A DNA stretch of 64,000 bases from Bradysia coprophila (taxonomy: Eukaryota > Arthropoda > Insecta > Diptera > Sciaridae): positions 1,736,001 through 1,800,000 of the forward strand of contig NW_023503375.1 of assembly GCF_014529535.1 (NCBI RefSeq), written 5' to 3'. A program made the position numbers and the translations under genes. Below are positions 57,001 to 64,000 of the stretch, one piece after another; positions within the stretch are counted from its first letter, which is position 1, and each line of letters opens with the position of its first letter. The notes under the pieces were generated by a model. It saw only the letters and a list, made by a program, of their open reading frames with translations, was not told the origin of the DNA and did not search any database.

Positions 57001-59229
57001 AAGCGTACACTGTGGTCACTTCCATACAACCAATCTTTCAATACCCAACAATACCCCAACAATACCCCGAGGGGGCACTTCTGCACAAACACTCTCTCAA
57101 TTAACAACAACTTTGCCGAAGAAACCAACTCTCCATGTGCTTCACATAAAAAGTTACAAAAATCGAGGGGGTGGTCACTATTACCTAAAAGCGTACACTG
57201 TGGTCACTTCCATACAACCACTCTTTCAATACCCAACAACTTTGTCGAATAAACGAACTCTCCATCTTCTTCACAGCCAAAGATACAAAAATCGAGGGGG
57301 TGGTCACTCACACACAAAAGCGTACACCGTGGTCACTTCCATTCAACCACACCACTCACCTCTCAAACCCCTACAACTTTCCCCAAAAACAAATCCATTT
57401 CACCCAAAGAAAAACTCAAAATCATCATCGATCACTGTACGTTGGAGTAGCTCAAAAATGGCCCACTTGAAGAGCTGTCACTCGCTCGAAATTGATCCGA
57501 ATTTCCTAAATTTTTTTTTCCTCGATTCGTACAATCCATACCTTTCATTGAAACCCTCACACGCCCCTCTATCTGCTTCACACAAAAAGCCACAAAAATC
57601 GAGGGGGTGGTCACTCACACACAAAAGCGTACACTGTGATCACTTCCATACAACCACTCTTTCAATAACCAACAACTTTGTCGAAGAAACCAACTTTCCA
57701 CCTGCTTCACAGCCAAAGATACAAAAATCGAGGGGGTGGTCACTATTACTTAAAAGCGTACACTGTGATCACTTCCATACAACCACTCTTTCAATGCCCA
57801 ACAACTTTGCCGAAGAAACGAAGCTTCCATCTGCTTCACACAAAAAGTTACAAAAATCGAGGGGGTGGTCACTTACACACAAAAACGTACACTGTGGTCA
57901 CTTCCATACAACCACTCTTTCAATAACCAACAACTTTGCCGAAGAAATAAACTTTCCATCTGCTTCACATAAAAAGTTACAAAAATCGAGGGGGTGGTCA
58001 CTATTACTTAAAGCGTACACTGTGGTCACTTCCACACAACCACTCTCTCAATTAACAACAACTTTGCCGAAGAGACCAACTTTCCATCTGCTTCACATAA
58101 AAAGTTACAAAAATCGAGGGGGTGGTCACTCACACACAAAAGCGGACACTGCGGTCACTTCCACACAACCACTCTCTCAATTAACAACAACTTTGCCGAA
58201 GAAACCCACTTTCCATCTGCTTCACACAAAAAGTTGCAAAAATCGAGGGGGTGGTCACTATTACCTAAAAGCGTACACTGTGGTCACTTCCATACAACCA
58301 CTCTTTCAATAACCAACAACTTTGCCGAAGAAACCAACTCTCCATCTGCTTCACAGGCAAAGATACAAAAATCGAGGGGGTGGTCACTCAAACACAAAAG
58401 CGTACACCGTGTTCACTTCTATTCAACCACACCACTCACCTCTACAACTCATTCAACTTTCCCCAAAAACAAATCCATTTCACCCAAAGAAAAACTCAAA
58501 ATCATCATCGATCACTGTACGTTGGAGTAGCTCAAAAATGGCCCACTTGAAGAGCTGTCACTCGCTCGAAATTGATCCGAATTTCCTAATTTTTTTTTTC
58601 CTCGATTCGTACAATCCATACCTTTCGTTGAAACGCTCACACGCCCGTCTAGCTTCTAAAACAGCCGCTCCGCAATTACAAACGTGTTCCCGTTGGTGGG
58701 CAAACACCCTACTTACCACCTTAACTCCAACAAATTGACCCCAATTTTTTTCCAGTTTTTTTTCTTCGCTTCGTACCATCAATACCTTTCATTTGAGCCC
58801 GCTCACGCCTCACCACCTTCCAAAACAGCCGCTCCACAATTTAAAACATTTTCCAGACCCTCAAAAAAACCCATAAAATCCACTCTACCACCTCCCGATG
58901 AAAAGTTAGGAAAAAACTTTCTTCTGCAACTTTGTTCACCGCATTAAATGGAACATTTCTTCTTCCCCCACAGACGCTCCATCTCTCAAAATAACCGAGT
59001 TATATCGATTCTGCCATTTTCCACCTCCGCACAGTCATAACTTCACTATCTCCGAACAGACTTTTCACCGGACCACGTTTTCTCCACGTTTCAGACCATT
59101 CCCTACAACATATCAAAAAGTGTTTTTTTTTTTTTTTTTTTTTTTGCTCTGAACTTTCGTTTTGACGGTAAATAGCGGACAAACAGACAGAAAGAAAGAA
59201 AGACAGACATCTCGTCATTATAATATGTT
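54009..59229. repeat. Array unit 3, expanded (about 25 monomers and two internal partial tails)
   Basis: The longest unit (5.2 kb). Tail fragments interrupt the monomer run at about 56460-56690 and 57350-57570, each breaking back into monomers before the final full tail at about 58430. It contains a higher-order duplication (55513-56286). Confidence 0.7.
55513..56286. repeat. Higher-order repeat: two identical-looking 387 bp trimers
   Basis: Three successive monomers with distinct variants (for example GACGACAACACTTTC, AACGACAACTCTTTC and GACGACAACATTTTC) recur in the same order 387 bp later, with no difference that I could see. This points to recent amplification of a three-monomer block. 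Confidence 0.75.
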
Positions 59230-61889
59230 ACTAGTCTGCATCCTGTGGCACTTCGTGCCACGTCGCATCCTAGCAAGCTAGACCGGGCAGACACCTGTTA
59301 GAGACTAACACCTGTTACAGACAAACAGAGAAATTAGAGACGAACACCTGTTACAGACAAACATCTATTCGAAAGCAACTCTAAGTCTGCTAAAGAGCTA
59401 TACGAAAATCGCTTCGCTCAGCTCAAACATTCTTATGAAAAGTTAGTCCAAAACATCACATTCTTCTTTTGTAATGCCTAATATCGTCTTTTCATTATTT
59501 ATTTTTCATGCCAGGGGGCTGCCGCCCCCTGGACCCCCGCAATCACCACTCTTACACCTTTTCGAACTAAACACCTCTTTCCGTGTGACACTCCCACATT
59601 TTTACAGTTAAGTTAGCCCGAAACAATAACTTCTTCTTTTGTAACGCCTAATATCGTCTTTCCATTATTTATATTTTTCATGCCAAGGGGCTGCCGCCCC
59701 CTGGACCCCCGTAATCCCCACTCTTACACCTTTTCGAACAAAACACCTCTTCCCGTGTTTGCTGAAAACCATCAATTTTTGGTGAATCCCGTACCCTTCT
59801 ACAACTCATGCCACAACTCCTGTTTCAATACCGAACAACTTTGCCGAAGAAACTACCTTTCCATCTGCTTCACACAAAAAGTTACAAAAATTTAGGGGGT
59901 GGTCACTAACACACAAAAGCGTACACTGTGGTCACATTCAGACAACAACTCTTTCAATAACCAACAACTTTGCCGAAGAAACCAACTTTCCATCTGCTTC
60001 ACACAAAAAGTTACAAAAATCGAGGGGGTGGTCACTCAAACAGAAAAGCGTACACTGTGGTCACTTTCAAACGACAACACTTTCGATAACCAATAACTTT
60101 GCCGAAGAAACCATCCTTCCATCTGCTTCACACAAAAAGTTACAAAAATCGAGGGGGTGGTCACTCACACACAAAAGCGTACACTGTGGTCACTTCTGCA
60201 CAAACACTCTCTCAATTAACAACAACTTTGCCGAAGAAACCAACTTTCCATCTGCTTCACATAAAAAGTTACAAAAATCGAGGGGGTGGTCACTCACACA
60301 CAAAAGCGGACACTGTGGTCACTTTCAGTAGACAACTCTTTCGATAACCAACAACTTTGCCGAAGAAACCAACTTTCCATCTGCTTCACACAAAAAGTTA
60401 CAAAAATCTAGGGGGTGGTCACTCACACACAAAAGCGTACACTGTGGTCACATTCAGACAACAACTCTTTCAATAACCAACAACTTTGCCGAAGAAACCA
60501 ACTTTCCATCTGCTTCACATAAAAAGTTACAAAAATCGAGGGGGTGGTCACTCACACACAAAAGCGGACACTGTGGTCACTTTCAGTAGACAACTCTTTC
60601 GATAACCAACAACTTTGCCGAAGAAACCAACTTTCCATCTGCTTCACATAAAAAGTTAAAAAAAATCGAGGGGTGGTCACTCACACGCAAAAGCGTACAC
60701 TGTGGTCGCTTCTCCACAAACATTCTCTTAATTAACAACAACTTTGCTGAAGAAACCAACTTTCCATCTGCTTCACATAAAAAGTTACAAAAATCGAAGG
60801 GGGTGGTCACTATTACCTGAAAGCGTACACTGTGGTCACTTTCAGTAGACAACTCTTTCGATAACCAACAACTTTGTCGAAGAAACCAACTTTCCATCTG
60901 CTTCACATAAACAGTTACAGTTATCGAGGGGGTGGTCACTATTACCTAAAAGCGTACACTGTGATCACTTCCATACAACCACTCTTTCAATACCCAACAA
61001 CTTTGCCGAAGAAACCAACTCTCTATCTGCTTCACAGCCAAAGATACAAAAATCGAGGGGGTGGTCACTCACACATAAAAGCATACACCGTGGTCACTTC
61101 TATTCAACCACACCACTCACCTCTCAAACCCATACAACTTTCCCCAAAAACAAATCCATTTCACCCAAAGAAAAACTCAAAATCATCATCGATCACTGTA
61201 CGTTGGAGTAGCTCAAAAATGGCCCACTTGGAGAGCTGTCACTCGCTCGAAATTGATCCGAATTTCCTAAATTTTTTTTTCCTCGATTCGTACAATCCAT
61301 ACCTTTCATTGAAACTCTCACACGCCCGTCTAGCTTCTAAAACAGCCGCTCCGCAATTACAAACGTGTTCCCGTTGGTGGTCAAACACCCTACTTACCAC
61401 CTTAACTCCAACAAATTGAATCCAATTTTTTTCCAGTTTTTTTTCTTCGTACCATCAATACCTTTCATTTGAGGTCTCACACGCCTCACCACCTTCCAAA
61501 ACAGCCGCTCCACAATTTAAAACATTTTCCAGACCCTCAAAAAAACCCATAAAATCCACTCTACCACCTCCCGATGAAAAGTTAGAAAAAAACTTTCTTC
61601 TGCAACTTTGTTCCCCGCAATAAACGGAACATTTCTTCTTCCCCCACCGACGCTCCATCTCTTAAACTAACCGAGTTATTCCGATTCTGCCATTTTCCAC
61701 CTCCCCACAGTCATAACTTCACTATCTCCGAACAGACTTTTCACCGGACCACGTTTTCTCCACGTTTCAGACCATTCCCTACAACATATCAAAAAGTGTT
61801 TTTTTTTTTTTTTTTTTTTTTGCTCTGAACTTTCATTTTGACGGTAAATAGCGGACAAACAGACAAACATCCCGTCGTTATAATATAGT
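59230..61889. repeat. Array unit 4 (about 10 minisatellite monomers)
   Basis: Full head with two GC hairpin blocks, about ten monomers (59830-61060), full tail with a poly-T run near 61799. Confidence 0.75.
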
Positions 61890-63945
61890 ACTAGTCTGCA
61901 TCCTGTGGCACTTCGTGCCACGTCGCATCCTAGCAAGCTAGACCGGGCAGACACCTGTTAGAGACTAACACCTGTTACAGACAAACAGACAAAGACCTAT
62001 TAGAGACAAACAGACAAACACCTATTAGAGGCAAACATCTATTCGAAAGCAACTCTAAGTCTGCTAAAGAGTTATACGAAAATCGCTTCGCTCCGCTCAA
62101 ACATTCTTATGAAAAGTTAGTCCAAAACATCACATTCTTCTTTTGTAATGCCTAATATCGTATTTTCATTATTTATTTTTCATGCCAGGGGGCTGCCGCC
62201 CCCTGGACCCCCGCAATCACCACTCTTACACCTTTTCGAACTAAACACCTCTTTCCGTGTGACACTCCCACATTTTTACAGTTAAGTTAGCCCGAAACAA
62301 TAACTTCTTCTTTTGTAACGCCTAATATCGTCTTTCCATTATTTATATTTTTCATGCCAAGGGGCTGCCACCCCCTGGACCCCCGCAATCACCACTCTTA
62401 CACCTTTTCGAACAAAACACCTCTTCCCGTGTTACACTCTGCTGAAAACCATCAATTTTTTGGTGAGTCCCGTACGCTTCTACAACTCATGCCACAACTC
62501 CTGTTTCAATACCGAACAACTTTGCCGAAGAAACTAACTTTCCATCTGCTTCACACAAAAAGTTACAAAAATCGAGGGGGTGGTCACTCACACACAAAAG
62601 CGTACACTGTGGTCACATTCAGACAACAACTCTTTCCATAACCAATAACTTTGCCGAAGAAACTAACTTTCCATCTGCTTCACACAAAAAGTTACAAAAA
62701 TCGAGGCGGTGGTCACTCACACACAAAAGCGTACACTGTGGTCACATTCAGACAACAACTCTTTCCATAACCAATAACTTTGCCGAAGAAACCAACTTTC
62801 CATCTGCTTCACATAAAAAGTTACAAAAATCGAGGGGGTGGTCACTCACACACAAAAGCGGACACAGTGGTCACTTTCAGACGACAACTCTTTCGATAAC
62901 CAATAACTTTGTCGAAGAAACCAACTTTCCATCTGCTTCACATAAAAAGTTACAAAAATCGAGGGGGTGGTCACTCAAACACAAAAGCGTACACTGTGGT
63001 CACTTCCATACAACCACTCTTTCAATAACCAACAACTTTGCCGAAGAAACCAACTCTCCATCTGCTTCACACAAAAAGTTACAAAAATCGAGGGGGTGGT
63101 CACTCAAACACAAAAGCGTACACCGTGTTCACTTCTATTCAACCACACCACTCACCTCTCAAACCCATTCAACTTTCCCCGAAAACAAATCCATTTCACC
63201 CAAAGAAAAACTCAAAATCATCATCGATCACTGTACGTTGGAGTAGCTCAAAAATGGCCCACTTGGAGAGCTGTCACTCGCTCGAAATTGATCCGAATTT
63301 CCTACATTTTTTTTTCCTCGATTCGTACAATCCATACCTTTCATTGAAACCCTCACACGCCCCTCTAGCTTCTAAAACAGCCGCTCCGCAATTACAAACG
63401 TGTTCCCGTTGGTGGTCAAACACCCTACTTACCACCTTAACTCCAACAAATTGACCCCAATTTTTTTCCACTTTTTTTTCTTCGCTTCGTACCATCAATA
63501 CCTTTCATTTGAGCCCGCTCACGCCTCACCACCTTCCAAAACAGCCGCTCCACAATTTAAAACATTTTCCAGACCCTCAAAAAAACCCATAAAATGCACT
63601 CTACCACCTCCCGATGAAAAGTTAGAAAAAAACTTTCTTCTGCAACTTTGTTCACCGCAATAAATGGAACATTTCTTCTTCCCCCACCGACGCTCCATCT
63701 CTCAAAATAACCGAGTTATATCGATTCTGCCATTTTCCACCTCCGCACAGTCATAACTTCACTATCTCCGAACAGACTTTTCACCGGACCACGTTTTCTC
63801 CACGTTTCAGACCATTCCCTACAACATATCAAAAAGTGTTTTTTTTTTTTTTTTTTTTTTTGCTCTGAACTTTCATTTTGACGGTAAATAGCGGACAAAC
63901 AGACAGAAAGAAAGAAAGACAAACATCTCGTCATTATAATATAGT
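61890..63945. repeat. Array unit 5 (about 5 minisatellite monomers)
   Basis: Full head, about five monomers (62515-63110), full tail. After ATAATATAGTA at 63945 the sequence leaves the repeat (TACAAAAATTAAAAAAAG), so the right array boundary lies inside the window. Confidence 0.75.
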
Positions 63946-64000
63946 ATACAAAAATTAAAAAAAGTCAAAAAAATGTTTTACCGTCATTTTGGTATAGTAC

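Larger units (their letters stand above)
49499..63945. repeat. 14.4 kb head-to-tail array of five composite repeats with internal minisatellites
   Basis: Five units start with the same head (ACTAGTCTGCATCCTGTGG, then hairpin GTGGCACTTCGTGCCAC) at 49499, 51849, 54009, 59230 and 61890. Each unit has: a head of about 300-550 bp, usually with a ~160 bp block (GC-rich hairpin CCAGGGGGCTGCCGCCCCCT) in two tandem copies; a run of ~129 bp minisatellite monomers; and a tail of about 750 bp ending in a poly-T tract, GACAGACAGA-type tetranucleotides and ATAATATAGT. Heads directly abut the previous tail. Read on the minus strand the order is (GTCY)-like tract, minisatellite, stem-loop near the 3' end, which fits Helitron-like HINE/DINE-1 elements; that family call is inference. 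No replicase, helicase or other protein domain is encoded. Confidence 0.85.

Noticed and set aside
57113-58312. 399-codon open frame, and dozens of shorter ones across 50.1-63.9 kb, as protein genes
   Set aside because: They are products of the 129 bp tandem monomer (43 codons), recur in several frames, contain no domain, and break wherever the monomer run breaks.
49499-63945. CRISPR-like array
   Set aside because: Monomers of ~129 bp repeat along their full length with no unique spacers, no cas genes are present, and the host is a eukaryote.

Overview
The window is nuclear DNA from an insect, most likely a fly (Diptera; a gnat-like lower dipteran is my guess, not demonstrated). Evidence: AT-rich noncoding DNA, compact genes with many 50-70 bp GT-AG introns, a secreted odorant-binding-like protein, a multiple-wing-hairs-like GBD/FH3 protein, and many MITE, hAT and foldback elements. 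No bacterial, plasmid or CRISPR features are present. I found no reverse-transcriptase, LTR, retroviral or Polinton remnant.

Layout, left to right. 1-5.2 kb: AT-rich DNA with small inverted-repeat elements. 5.2 kb: a tRNA-Ser(AGA). 6.2-8.0 kb (-): CHMP7, 5 exons. 8.2-10.2 kb: a MITE, then a hAT-like element carrying a second, identical tRNA-Ser with its flanks, itself split by a 1.26 kb element with a (GTCY)n tract. 10.2-13.5 kb: foldbacks. 13.5-16.0 kb (-): a secreted OBP-like protein with duplicated small exons. 18.8-21.8 kb (-): an RTEL1-type helicase that ends right after the helicase core. 24.4-25.6 kb (+): intronless KIN (kin17), tail-to-tail with a MATH-domain gene (25.6-27.6 kb, -) only 38 bp from stop to stop. 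27.6-33.5 kb: gene-poor, mostly mobile elements. 33.5-34.0 kb: a decayed copy of the MATH gene. 34.1-39.4 kb (-): TCERG1, 11 exons, 1083 aa, complete. 39.7-40.6 kb (-): intronless SIRT5. 42.0-43.1 kb (+): PACRG, 6 exons. 45.4-47.5 kb (-): the 3' four exons of an mwh-like gene whose 5' end is not in the window. 49.5-63.9 kb: a 14.4 kb head-to-tail array of five copies of one composite repeat, each holding a ~129 bp minisatellite (about 50 monomers in all).

The genes are unrelated housekeeping genes rather than a pathway: ESCRT-III membrane remodelling (CHMP7), DNA helicase (RTEL1-like), DNA/RNA-binding replication or repair factor (KIN), transcription-splicing coupling (TCERG1), mitochondrial deacylation (SIRT5), axonemal doublet structure (PACRG) and actin/planar polarity control (mwh-like). 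Exon boundaries were derived by hand from GT/AG sites and reading-frame continuity; phases were checked at every junction I list.

The most unusual items are the tRNA gene captured inside a hAT-like transposon, the 14 kb array that looks like tandem Helitron-like (HINE/DINE-1 type) elements, the OBP-like gene built from duplicated phase-0 exons, and the C-terminally short RTEL1 homologue.
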